Below, one piece after another: positions 30,275-42,204 of a stretch of 64,000 nucleotides of DNA. Position numbers and translations under genes: made by a program. Numbering within the stretch: position 1 is the first letter of the stretch; each line of letters opens with the position of its first letter. The stretch spans positions 1,619,501-1,683,500 of the forward strand of contig CM065646.1 of NCBI GenBank assembly GCA_033220425.1, read 5' to 3'. The stretch comes from Lepraria neglecta (lineage: Eukaryota > Ascomycota > Lecanoromycetes > Lecanorales > Stereocaulaceae). Below the pieces are notes generated by a model. The model was not told the DNA's origin, searched no databases, and saw only the letters and a list, made by a program, of their open reading frames with translations.

Positions 30275-32062
30275 GGCGCTTCTTCTACCGATGCTAGCGA
30301 CACAATTCAGACTGCTGGATGGCAGTCAGACCCCAATGGACGCGGCACGTTCACCCTCGTGAGCAGTTGTCTGCTCACCCTGGTTATCTGTGTTTATTCA
30401 GCTATGCACCTCCACGTACCTCCGTATCAAGAATCTTCGTGGCATTTTTGGCTGAGGACCATCAAATGGGGATTGCTAGGCATTTTTGGGCCTAAATTGG
30501 TAATCTTCCTAGTCTAGAAGCAGTATCTATCGGCGAAGGACATGGTGCAAAGATCGCAAAAGCAGGCCCACATTGAAGAAGATACTGGACTGGAAGAACG
30601 GGTCGAGAAGCATATGGCTACGGTGAAATTGAGCCCCGTGGTGCATGGTAACCACAGCGATGCTGAGACAATATCGGACTCTGTGCAGAACATACTCTCC
30701 TCTCCTGACAGCCCAGCTCCTCCTTGGAGCCTGGCTCACGGCTTCTACGCAGGTATGGGTGGATTCACCTTTCCGTCGATCAGCCTAAGAGCGGACTCCG
30801 GACGTCTGACCCTCACCGCCCAAGGCGTCGCCCTCCTCGCCGAATGCGAGCTTCTGCCAATATAGAAAGAGAAGACATTCTGGACAAAAGTAAGTCCGAT
30901 GGCCTGTCGAAATTCATAGCATGCGTTCAAGCCGCATGGATGATTGTGCAGGTCATTGGACGACTGATCATGGGTCTCGAAGTTACTCAATTGGAGATTA
31001 ATACCCTTCGGCATATCTTTTGTGCTCTCAGTATATACGTGCTTTGGTGGCACAAGCCACGGCTGGTTAAGGAGCCTATTACGCTTGCTGGTGATTGGGT
31101 GGGACCTCTTTGCGCCTATATGTATATGAGCAGCCGGCTCAGTGGCGGGAGGAATACAGCCAACAAGGGTGAAGACCGCAAGACCAACCAAGAGATGTCA
31201 TAAGTCGCTTTCTTCCCGGGAAGACCTTGTCCACAGTATTGCGTTAGGACCAGCTCGTGTCAAAATACTCTTGTTGGTCAATCATCTGCCGATGTCCCCG
31301 CATGGAAACATCAAGATACTGCCTCTCCCCCTTCAGAGATCTCGAGAAGGCCAGCACCTCCCGGCAAAGATGTAGGCTCCTTTGGACATCGATCAACCTT
31401 GCCTCGCTATGACACGATGTTCTCTTATGAAGCCAGCCCCACGGACGTCCTAGACGAAACCCAAGACCTAGGCACCGAACGAAGACTACGCTGGTGCCTA
31501 GCTGCCGAAGCCGTGCGCAACTATCCTGTAATAAAGCGACGATTCAGAATAATAGAATACACCGACGCCTCAGGCCAAGCAGCAACATGCCTCCAAGAAG
31601 ACCAACCAGAAGAGCTCCTAATGCAATGCTCAACCAACTAGTCCCGAGAAGGTCTACTCCCCGGAGAGTTCGGCCTAGTAATGGGCATGGTCTTATGGTC
31701 CGCAAAGCATGGCTTTCAGAGGCATCCACGCGGCCGCGTGGGACGCCTACTTTCCCTCGAAAGTTGAATCCAGGATGTGGCGGATCTTGTCCGTTTATAT
31801 ATCATCTTCGGGGCTACTGTGGTGTATCATTAACAAGTTGTCAAAGGTTTCTAAACCTTTTGATGATTATTGGAATCGGACTGTGCTTCCGCACCCGCCT
31901 TTTGCCAGGTCTAAGGCCCTTGTTGTCTGTTATGCTGTGTGCGGAGCGCTGTATGTTTTTGCTATAGCATATTTGGTTGTTGAGGCGTTTATTAGTGTCA
32001 GGCAGTTGCCTGTGGCTGCGTATGAAACGCCGAATTGGATGTAGCTTATTCCGCATTTTTGA
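30275..32062 (+). pseudogene. Fungal multi-pass membrane protein (copy 2), ruined
   Basis: Blocks of the same family as copy 1 occur in order in shifting frames: NGRGTFTLVSSCLLTLVICV, TIKWGLLGIFGPKLVIFLV, FYAGMGGFTFPS, REDILDKSKSDGLSKFI, MIVQVIGRLIMGLEVTQLEI, SIYVLWWHKPRL, MGMVLWSAK, AFRGIHAAAWDAYFPSKVES and AYLVVEAFISVRQLPVAAYE. Lesions: a TAG where copy 1 has a Trp codon (V-stop-KQYLSA against AWRQYVSA, near 30517), a one-base loss at about 30862 (LLP to NIERED), a TAG at 31639, a one-base gain at about 31710, and a terminal TAG (32042) where copy 1 has CAG. The middle is poorly preserved. Confidence 0.85.
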
Positions 32063-32230
32063 TTTGATGTATAATGAAAATATGTATAGAAATTTCTTTG
32101 CCGATATGGGACGATTTTGATGAGGATGAGGACATTAGAAGTTTAGGACGTTGGATTTTGCCTGCATTGATTGCTGGCTAAAGCATTGAGTAGCAATACT
32201 TAAACATTAATGTCATCCTAAACCTCGACG

Positions 32231-33233
32231 CTATTCAGTTGCGATCTTGGCTCCCTTTTTCTCGGAAGGGATATATCTCTTCCTGACTGCAGCTATCATC
32301 AACCAAAACCAGTAGAAATTCAATGCACTCAATAAGGTATTACTGCCTAGATAGACATACGCGAGCCAGTGTGGCAGCACTTGTGCTCCAGAAAAACGCA
32401 TGATCTCAGCTCGGTCAGGCGTCGACAATACGGGACCTGAAAAGAGCCAACTCTTTGAGGCATGTTCAATGCCTCCAGGCGTATGTAGGACATACCAGAT
32501 GTCTCGGTATATATGCACGGTTTGATAGGTCCCCCACGCCAGCCGACACCCAAAGAAGGCAATGAGGAGCAGTATACCGTTGTATAGCTGGATGCGAGAG
32601 CCGTTCATGTTGCATTTGTCGAAGAACCAGTGGAAGTTGAGAAATGGAGTAGACAATTCGTAAAGAACAAACGCTATGCCGTAGTAATTCGCAAATGGAT
32701 GCTAGGATTGCGATCAGTCTCATGTTTGCTCGCAGAACAAACACCAGACTTACGAAACCCAAGCAGGTGACAATCAGAGCACTAATGGCATGCGCCAAAG
32801 ACCCAGGACCCAACACATCAAGGTGCATCGAGCTGACCATGATATCCCAAGCAAAGTATCCGGCTGCAAAAGCTTGGGTCATTCCCATTGCCCCTGTGTA
32901 GCCCCAAATCCTCTCCCTGGCGTTCATATGGTTCCTCTCTTCATCCTTCAACACTATCCAGAGCGCTACACTGCATATGAAAACCGCTTGAAACATCGAA
33001 GTGACGTGGACGTCCCAATTGACTTTCGTCTTCGGAGATAGATTGGGGTAGGTCGCGGGGAAGAATCGGCGTGAGAGCGCGGGGGATACGTAGGTGTTTA
33101 GGATATGGTAGAGACAGAGTGCCAGCAGGATCTCATGGGCGTGAAGAGGAAGGGTCTTGAGCACAACCGTGTCTGCAATTGGCTGCACAATGGCTTCAAG
33201 TACGCCAGGTGGAGCGGGTAAAGAATCGATCAT
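32231..33233 (-). CDS. TLC-domain membrane protein (TMEM56/TLCD4-like)
   Basis: Exons 33233-32754 and 32701-32231 with a 52-nt intron (GTAAGT, branch CTGAT, CTAG) join in phase 0 to 316 residues. The TLC (TRAM-LAG1-CLN8) domain spans most of it, with VNWDVHVTSMFQAVFICSVA, the His-containing VSSMHLDVLGPGSLAHAISA and ELSTPFLNFHWFFDK. About seven membrane helices are predicted by eye, with a basic C-terminus (KRYIPSEKKGAKIATE) of the ER-retained type. TLC proteins act in sphingolipid synthesis or lipid trafficking. This subgroup (DUF887-type) is of uncertain activity and lacks the Lag1 ceramide-synthase motif. No lesion seen. Confidence 0.85.
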
Positions 33234-34585
33234 TGCTAGGGTCTAGCGGCGTCTTCGTTGGTACTCAAGATATGTCAGCAGTATCAAAAGCATGCTCAAT
33301 GTATATATAAGCATTCCACTCCTTGATAGAGGGAATGAGGGATCGAAAAGAATTCAAGACCGTAATCGGACATTCTCGACAATGCGTTGTCTTGGCGTTA
33401 CGCCAACTGTACACACTGCATAATTTGCATAACATGGAATAAGAAAGTGTAGCAAATTCCACATCGCCTCCTACCATTTCCACAACTGAATCTACATCAT
33501 ATCCAGCCTTGGAAGTGGAATCCAGTCTCGTTGACAGTATAAGCCGTCTTGAGTGAGGACGAGGCACAGCATCCAGGGTCATCCTTGGACCGATGAGCCG
33601 ACATTTTAGCTTGGGAGAACAGCACCAAACATTGAAGTGCGAGCCTATGAGCTAGGCAACTTTATAAGGCCATGAAAAGGTGATGGTGGGAATGGGTGTC
33701 GACAACAGACATGCTTCAGTGCGGTTAGAAGGGGCGTTGCGGCTGAGCAACGCGGGATGGACACGTTGTGCATGCATGACATCTGGGCAGTGACAGTCGT
33801 ACTAGTGGATGTCTTGAATCAGGCACGCTATAGCCAGCCCCAATTTGATTGTCACATCTCCCCATGTTGAGTCCGCGAAAATCATCGATAAGATGTGTTG
33901 ATCAAAGGAGCCGCGAGGGGAGCCAAAGCAGGTGAGAATCATGACATCAACATCCAAGCTACTGCTGCATTTGGCAGCTTGAGCCATAGCACAGCATTTT
34001 ACCAGTTGCAAGACACCATGCCGCAGCAATCAGTCATGCAGAATCAACGATCTCCCTCTCCTTGATAGACATTGACCCACTTATTGCGGGCCAATCGATT
34101 TACATACCACAGATGCCCCACTAAAGGATGCACACTTGCATTTACAACGTTCCCGCACAACCGGGCACCTTTACCTTAGACTTATCAGGATCTGGCGGAT
34201 ATGCCATGCCTAACCACAAACACTCGCCCGGGAAAGTTTTGACGAAAAGATCTACAGCATCTACAGCCTCATGGCTATTGTAGTGCAGATGCAGAGCAAC
34301 GGCATGGCAAAGTCTATCTGTGTTTATGCAGTAAGCTGCAGTGAGTGGGTGTGGTCATTGTGAAATTGATGAAGGATTGTAGGTGGAGCATTCGTGCGTA
34401 GTGATGCCAGTCATTGAATTTTCTCCCGTACTTTTGTCTCCCACGATGTTGTACCATGCTATATGCCCGTCAAAGCTGAAAAATAATTTGTTTTATATTC
34501 AAGTTTGCGTTTTGGAAACGCATCCCTGTTCCTAGCACAATCAGTGGAAATAACAAATCATAGCTTCTCAAGGGCCATCTCCCAC
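33234..34585. other. Intergenic, no supported gene
   Basis: 1.3 kb with short frames on both strands only (33265-33582, 33802-34029). Nothing recognisable. Confidence 0.45.
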
Positions 34586-35837
34586 TGCGACCACTACCTA
34601 CTGCAACGCCAATCAAGGCACTATTGGCCTTGCCTTTACCTGGACTCTCCTGGCCATTGGTATCGTCGTCGTAAGTCTAAGGGTGTACGTTCGTTTGGGT
34701 CTTCGCCACAATGTTGGATGGGATGATTACACAGCCGTAGCAAGCCTAGGGAGTAGGACTAGCATGTTTTAGCATTCTCTATTCTTCTGAGACATCAACA
34801 TCCAGATCATCGGCATCGTCGCTGGCGGCTTCTTCACTAAAATGATAATCTCAGGCATGGGTAGACATGTCACTTGCCTATCTCCACAATCGGTCATCTC
34901 CATGCTAGAGTTCAGCGCTATCTCCGAAGCCCTCAATGTCATCGGTATTGGCATAGTTAAGATCTCAGTCCGCCTGACGCTGCTCCGAGTAGTCGAGCGA
35001 GGCCGGAGACGGATATCGCAATTCTTGTGGTGCCTGCTTGTTTTCGTCGCTGTCACGCATCTTGCACTAGCTATGCTCTTCTTCCTACACTGTCGGCCGC
35101 TAGCCGCGCTGTGGAACCCACAGGTGCATGGTTCTTGCTTATCCACGCACACGACTGTCTTGGCTGGATATATTGGCTTCGCCATAGACGTAATTACGGA
35201 TCTTGTCTGCGCGGGGATACCGATTCTAGTCATCCATCGACTCCAGATGGACTTCCAGACGAAGGTGGCGCTTTGTGTACTCATGGGCTTAGGAGTCTTC
35301 ACTGCCGGGTGTGCTGTTGCCAAGTCAATTACGCTGAAAGGTGTATTCGCTGATGACTATACGTGGGGCTTTACCAAGCCGGCTACTTGGGCCGCTGTTG
35401 AGCAATTTGTTGGAATCATCATCGCTTCCATTCCCGCACTACGACCGTTCTTTAGCAGCTTCCTTGAGAACTCGCGCAGCTGGTCCCGCATCCTCCCGAA
35501 CACGAGAAAGCTCTTCTCTTGGGGCAGCAAGCCGAGCGAGCCGGGCTCTGCCGAGAGGAGCGAGGAAGATCAACGGCAGACTCATGGATCAGGTCCGAGC
35601 ATGAGAGGGAGCGAGAACAGTACGAAGAAGCTGTTGGCGTGGTACATAGAAGGAGAGAAGATGAGACATAGCAAACAGCCGAGTCAATCGGCTACGAGGG
35701 ACGAAGAGTACGATAAAGACGGTGCACCGGTTGAGAAGTTCGATGAAGAACGCGGTATAAATTTCCTATCTGAGTGGTCACTACCTAATATTGCGGACCG
35801 GAGATCCGCAATAATCTCGCTTCCTGTCTTGAGATAA
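34586..35837 (+). CDS. Rhodopsin-domain integral membrane protein (SAT4-like), start unclear
   Basis: The frame from 34842 to 35837 (331 codons) encodes helices 3-7 and the tail of the fungal Rhodopsin/SAT4 family: LEFSAISEALNVIGIGIVKI, LLRVVERGRRR, ALAMLFFLHCRPLAALWNP, the GSCLST block after it, IDVITDLVCAGIPILVIHRL and PATWAAVEQFVGIIIASIPA. Upstream, 34586-34737 encodes the first helices and loop (QGTIGLAFTWTLLAIGIVVV, GWDDYTAVASL). Joining the parts across the apparent intron (acceptor at about 34803) is out of phase with the best donor. The expected ATG is also missing: ATC stands before SPTATT. These fungal proteins are seven-helix membrane proteins of largely unknown ligand. It may be a recent pseudogene. 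Confidence 0.65.
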
Positions 35838-35852
35838 CCACATTCGCTCAAA

Positions 35853-37491
35853 TCAGCGTTTCTGTCCTAGCTCATCCAATTTAGCTTTTAGCCTCTGCTT
35901 TCTGTCCATCCATTTCCAATAGCCAAAGGTGGCCAATGTGAAGGGTATTGCTATAGCAAAGAAGATCCACAGCGAAGACGACGATACCGTCAAGGTCCCT
36001 AACGAGTCTGTCGAGAAGAATTGCATCCCGAAAAGAGTCTATGATGATGGTTAGATCAGGGGGAGCGTGTTAGAAGCTTCGGGGTTCTTACGGCGATGAA
36101 CTGTGCGGGAAGGAAGAGTAAGGTCACCACTGTGATGACCCGGATCGTCGCCGAATCCTTGACTGCCATGTCGTTCAGGGCGAGTGTATTCTCGCTGATA
36201 GTCTGCGAAGTTTGTTGGTGTTTCGAGTTTAGCGTATCTGAAAGCAATTGTGCTGTTCCGCGGACTTTGTTCAGTATGAACGTTGCATTTTGGCTATACG
36301 CTATAGCGATATTGTTGTAATTCTGTAAGATCTCCTGAGTAGCCTTCTGCCCCTCGTCACATATGCTGCCATAGTCCTGTAAAGACTCATTGAAGGTTTG
36401 CAGAAGATGGATCGCCTGAATCAAAGATTGGAAGATGGGTGGTAAGAGCAGAAGCCGAGCTTCGAGTCGTCGAAGCTGTGATAGCGTGGAATGGCTGAAT
36501 TGAAGCTTTTCATCAATGACGGCGCTAATAACGATCCCCGACTAGATCGATGTCAGTCATGACCTCCTCGATGGAAACCTAGTAATACTACTTACCATCC
36601 GTAACTCTTCTTTCTCATAGTACGCCATGTATGTTCGCCAATTGTTCAAGTACATGGAGAGAACTATGAGACCCAGCAGTGGTGGCTGGCCTCGTGGATC
36701 TGAAAAGCCATCTTGCGTATTCAGCAGACCCTTTATTCTAATTTCTGCTGCTGTATTTTCTCTTGGGTTTAGCTGAATCCAGATTGATGTCTTCGTTGCA
36801 GTATCGAAGCTCTGATATACGCCTGTCTGGCGAATTGACCAAGGATCGGCTCCATCTATTCTTCCGTTGTTCTCAGGATATTTCATGACGAAGGCGAGCT
36901 CTGCCGAAGGATGTTAAATCAAAGAGTCGTGGTTCAGATAAAACCATTGGCAGAGAAGATTCTTGTACCTTTACGCAGGGGCGTACATCTCTTCCATGAG
37001 CTACCGCCAAAAGCTTCTTCGATATTGCAGGTCTTGTCATGGAAACAGCGTAGGGTCTCCAGAAACTCTGGCATGATATCATGCTTACGCATTATAGATT
37101 CCAGCATTGGCTGACATGTATTGAGGCTTGCCCACGAATTCTTTTGGCATATTGAACTGCGCCATTCCTTATTTAAGCAGCTTCTCTCACAACACTTTTG
37201 CCCTCGAACTTACATGAATCTTAAGCCACCTTTGATTGGCGAGTGGTTGAGGTAGTCTACGAACTCCTTGGTGTCGTTGAATGTCCTGGTGGTTCTCCCG
37301 CATGGCTGCGAATCAGAAGGCACTACATCAAGGAGATCCAACGAAAGCGTCGAAATCGCACGCTTGAAGACCTTCAGTGATGCCAATTGCGACCAGGTAT
37401 CATCAGCATCGCCGATGAAAGAATAGCTCGATAAAGGGAAATCGTATGTGGTGCTTCCACATTCTAAAACTTTTTCTCTGAAAGTCGTCAT
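35853..37491 (-). CDS. CorA-like (Mg2+-transporter-type) membrane protein 1
   Basis: Five exons: 37491-37214, 37156-36969, 36900-36596, 36541-36092 and 36038-35853. All join in phase through introns of 57, 68, 54 and 53 nt to give 468 residues. The N-terminal soluble part has FPLSSYSFIGDADDTWSQLA and a Cys-rich stretch (CQPMLES to RCFHDKTCN). A long helical region follows (QAIHLLQTFNESLQDYGSIC, AIAYSQNATFILNKVRGTAQ). Two membrane helices at the C-terminus are introduced by ATIRVITVVTLLFLPAQFIA and carry GMQFF in place of the GMN of true CorA channels. Such fungal proteins share the CorA fold but may not transport Mg2+. Intact. It lies 1.4 kb from a kinase gene, with another CorA-like gene on the far side. 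Confidence 0.8.
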
Positions 37492-38889
37492 CTCTGCAAT
37501 AGTACGAAAGTGTACAAAATTTCGAAGATTGACGTTGGATCATTAATTGAGTATGCAAGGGAGGTTGAAATAATCATGAGAGAATGTCGCAGTCGGAAAG
37601 AGATCGCCTAGCTCAGCCCCAAGATACCCCGTCAGAGTTCCGTACTAACACAAAAGGAAGGCGCAACCCTGAATCCCATGATCGCCCACTGCCATTCGAA
37701 CACGCTCAGGAGGCTGCAAAACAGAGCTAATAATGATCCTCTTTTAAGCCTGACACACAGTCTTCTAGGCTATGCGAGCATCGGTATTAATCCTTTTTCA
37801 GATAGCTAGTAATCGTTAGCGGCGGGAAGGAATTGAATGGTGCCCAAAGGGAAGTCACTCTTCTTCATCCTTTACACTAATCAGTCTAAACATCCTAACA
37901 ATCAAGTATATGGATGTCTAGACTTACACATGCTAGTGCACGAGGAGCAGTGAAGGAAAACACATCATTGATTAACTATCAAATCGCAATTAGTACGATG
38001 GGAATTCTGGACTACCGACTCTCGCTGAGAATCTCCTGCGCTGAGACCATGATGGGGCCGTTCAAAGATACCAATGGACTTACTTTAATGTCGAAATCCG
38101 ATGTCCTACTGTAAGGGAACATGGCCTGGAGCTTCTCTTTGAGAGCATTACGGCTAGTGTATCGCGAATCGACCTGGTATCTTATTGGTGAAGGCATTGC
38201 GTGGGTTTCAACTGACGCTGTTGTGATAGGCTTGAGGGGTGAGCCAAATAAATACGTTCATGCGTAGTTCTGACGTGGTGATATCACGTAATCGTCGATC
38301 TCTTTAGGTATTTCCGCAGTCTGCCTTACCCCTCCAATCCGCCCTATTTTGCCTATTTTGCCTAGATTGTCAAGTTTAGGCAGCGACATTATGTTTGACA
38401 TGCTGATCATGCAGTCAGCAACGAGGATCTATCCGCCACTAGGCCCAAACTCGCTTGTGTCTTTATCATTGGTCTTGCACTTCCTTTCCACGTGTTTCTG
38501 ATGGTTACATTCTCGGTGTATGCACTGAAAAGAGCCGAAAAGGCTCTCTCATTCGTCTCGATTGTAATATCGAGGCATTTAATAGCCACAAAAAGTGGGG
38601 TTCCAACGCCCTCTCCCGCTTTTCAACCTGTTGCATTCCATAATGGTGGTGTGGTGGTGTAAGGCTGTGGATACAGTGGTATCATGCCTTCTTCAAAAAC
38701 CCCTGGGCCCTTAATACTGTCCAACTAGCTCAGCTCAGATTGATTCCGGCGCATATGGTGCTCAGTGGGCACCTTTTTATCACCAAGCGCTACTATTTCT
38801 AAAGCCGAGACATCATCCATCCAGCTCAACATTCACCGCTCAAGAGTCTTGTCATCGGGCATTTCCATTCGAGCCACACCGGCTCTATT
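37492..38889. other. Intergenic, no supported gene
   Basis: 1.4 kb between divergently transcribed CorA-like and kinase genes. Short frames only; it should contain both promoters. Confidence 0.45.
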
Positions 38890-41800
38890 ATGGCACAGGA
38901 TGACCGTGACACGTTGCCTGGATATCGGGCACACCTCAAAGAAATGATTGATGTCTGTTTCACCCGGAGAGATGACCCAAGAAAGCGCTTTGCAGCCAGA
39001 GGCGTCACTCGAGAGATCTTTGAAGAACAGAGACTTGTTCATTTGTTCCGCCTCGTTTATTTCGACAACAGAATCACCATCGATCCTAGCGCCGAAGAAC
39101 GCTTACATTGTATTGCCAGGAAAATCAGAGGACATGAAACCTCAAAAGCATACTGCAATGCTCTTGCTACCTTACTCTACGCTAGGTGCACCGACGAGAG
39201 TCTGAATTCGTTTGCTGAAAAGCTGCTCGTCGATAAATTACCCGACGCACTCTGTGATGACGGCTTGCTGCCATTGCCAGAAGCAAGACTTTGTGAGGTC
39301 TTCAATAGGGTCGACGGCCACAGCTTCTGGGAGCAACAGGCCCCGTTTCGTCCCGTTCGATTGATAAGATACGATGAAGTTGTTTATGAGAACGACTCCT
39401 GCCCGTTACCATTCGTTAACGACCCAGAGTTGATTGGGAGTGGAAGCTACGCAAAAGTGTACAAGGTGAAGATTGAAAAGGGTCATCTTATCATGGACGA
39501 AGCCACTGGTTCAGCATATAATGTCAGTGTTTCCCTTGATAGACTTGACATTGGTCTAATCAAAACCATAGAGTAAATATTACGCACAGAAAAAGTTCTT
39601 TGACTACCGAGCAGATACCAAGAAGTCATTCGAGTCCGAAGGAGCCATACTGAAGAAGTTCATCCAGGCCACTAAGCACCACGACAACATTCTAGTCACT
39701 AAAGCAAGTCTAGAATGGGGCGGAACATATAGCCTGTTCTTCGACCTCGCCAAATACAATCTATGGGAGTACTTCCATGATGACAACGTCTCAATCACGG
39801 ATGAACAGAAGGCAACCATCTTCGGCCGCACCATCGGGCTGGCGGGCGCCTTGGCCTTCCTTCATGACGAGTTGCGCGTCGACGATTCTCTCAGCGAACA
39901 GCTTCATTGTTATCACCTCGATCTCAAACCACAGAATATCCTCGTTTTCGAAAGAGAGGAAAAACATGGTAGAGATGGGAACGACATCTGGAAGATCTCC
40001 GACTTTGGGATTTCGAAGATCAAACACATCAAACGCAGAGGGAGTGATGAACAACTTGGTCCTTCCATATCGTTTCTCGACAGTATCTTCCGCCCTCAGA
40101 AACAGGACAAGGAATCCAGTTCTGGAGTGAATAATTCGCGCTACGGAGGAACCTATGCTGCTCCAGAAGCCAGACTCGAGACTGATAAGGTGACCAGAAA
40201 GAGCGACATCTGGTCCTTGGGCTGCGTGTTTTCGCTCGTTCTTACCTTTCTAGACAACCATTCGCTTGGTATCAAAGAGTTTGAGGAGGCCCGGTCAAAA
40301 GATAGAGACAGTGATCGCTTCTTCGAGTCAACTGTACCCTTCGTTGGCACAGAAGCCATCGACGAGCTGCACTCTTCTGTGCCGACCTGGCTAGATACTC
40401 TGGTAGATAGAGCCCACAAGAGGAGTGATATCGAGGGCAGGATTGTCCAAAAGGCTTCAGAATACCTGAAAAACAGCATGCTCCACGCAGACCAAGAGAA
40501 GCGGGACTCAGCGAAGGATGTCGAGGAAAAGTTGATGCGCATGCAATCATTGTTTGAGAAGCCAGCCGAAAATCCCTCCAAATTGGCCGAAGCTCCAAGC
40601 GCAGGGCCCGAATCACCACCGAAACCACCCCGCGTCGAGTCAACTCTATCACACATGTGGCACGTTATCAAGGATGAAACCCCATCCCTCAAGAGAAAAC
40701 GCTCGCCGGAGAGAGCAAGTGAGACATGGCCTTTCCAGATTGATAATACGTCGAAGAAATGCAAGCTCAGCCACGGTGGCAGATACCTGACCGTCGAGAG
40801 CGACGAAATTATTTCAACGATGCTTGTTTCTGATATACAGCAGAGAAAATCAGCAAAGATCCACTCAACGCCGAAAGGGAGGAACTGGGTAGATTCAAGC
40901 ATGGGGTCAGAGTATCTTTGTGCAGTACCTGAGTCTCGCTACTTTGAGGTACAGTACTTTCTCATCAACCAATTCAACAGGATTTCTTGTACTAATACTA
41001 GCAGTGCTATTATTCATGCCTCTCCAACACCACCTCTTCGAAAGAGGGTTGTGTCCTTACGAAAGTCGAAACCCCGATTCGTAAAGTCATCATGTCGCCC
41101 AACGACGAGATTACGGCTTTTATCATAGAAGAATATCTAGACGGGAATAGAGCACTGCGATTAGCACTCTTACACACTCACGACATTCTCAAGTCTGCGA
41201 TGCAAAAGTACGACTTGCCTATGCTCAAGTGTGATTATTGGCTAACACTCTCCGACATTGTAGCGAATCAAACCCCCCAAACTCGACTGCACCAAGCGAA
41301 GAGCTCCCATGGCCCAGCATCATCAAAGACCCCGAAAGCTGCGCGATATCCGCTACAGCAGGCCTAGTTGATTTGAAATTCTCAAGTGACAGCAACAGCT
41401 TGATAGCAATTACAGAACCATACAAGCGGGAGCCAACTCAGCCACTACAGTACGCCATCATCATCTGGGATGTGGAAAATAGGCGTCGAATCTCCGTGCT
41501 GGAGAACAAATTCAAGGTATGTCCGAGCAGGTACGGTCAGACCAGAAGCTCACAAAAAGCATAGACACCCGACGATACCATCAGCACCATCGTACCGTTC
41601 GGCAATCATCCCTCATTCGCCGCTGTTTCGAGCAAGAGAATGAAGATCGTTAAATACAGCCCTCCGGAATCGGCGACTCAATCCCGACCCGTGGATCATG
41701 AGATTTTGGATATACTTGCCGATGAAGAGCACCAAGATATCATCATGCTGAGTCGGTCTGAAAAGAGGCATAAGATCGTGGTCCATACGGTGCCTCTACG

Positions 41801-41987
41801 TGATGTCGATGGCCTCGATGGCGCGGATATGGAGAATAGTATCGAGATATCTTTGACGAGTCCGACGGACTCACAGACTGTTTGTTGTTGGTATAAGGGT
41901 TCTGGAGAACAGAGACGTAGCATACTGATCGCAAACATACCGTCTAGTGGAAAGGAGGGGCAGATGGCTCTTGTTCACTTGGATTGA
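38890..41987 (+). CDS. Protein kinase with long C-terminal repeat-like region (969 aa)
   Basis: Exons 38890-39522, 39572-40948, 41005-41228, 41264-41516 and 41565-41987 all join in phase. Residues 1-170 are an unassigned helical region. The kinase domain starts at the Gly loop GSGSYAKVYKV. It continues with the Lys in SKYYAQKKFFDY, the catalytic loop HLDLKPQNIL (Leu replacing the Arg of HRD), ISDFGISKI (Mg2+ binding), YAAPEA and KSDIWSLGC. After a Pro/Ser linker and a basic KRKRSPERA segment, the last 300 residues have beta-propeller-like strands (YAIIIWDVENRRRISVLENK, STIVPFGNHPSFAAVSSKRM). The catalytic residues are present, so it is probably an active Ser/Thr kinase. This kinase-plus-propeller layout occurs in expanded fungal families. 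Target unknown. Confidence 0.85.
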
Positions 41988-42204
41988 GCTTCAGGGAAGC
42001 GGGAAGGCATGTCTTTAGGGGTTTCTTAGTTTCCAACATCTACTTCAAAAGTCGTTTGTAGCCTCTTTCTGCTGCTTTTCAACTCCGCTTCTTTTGCCGA
42101 TATAAGTTTAAAGCCCGGACTCAACATAGACTTTAAAAAAGTACCTTGCCATTCTTGTAGACTTGGTACACGGCGTTTTTGTATGATTTATTTACAAAGC
42201 TAAC

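Noticed and set aside
40153-40902. 249-codon minus frame inside the kinase gene
   Set aside because: Shadow of the conserved kinase coding strand.
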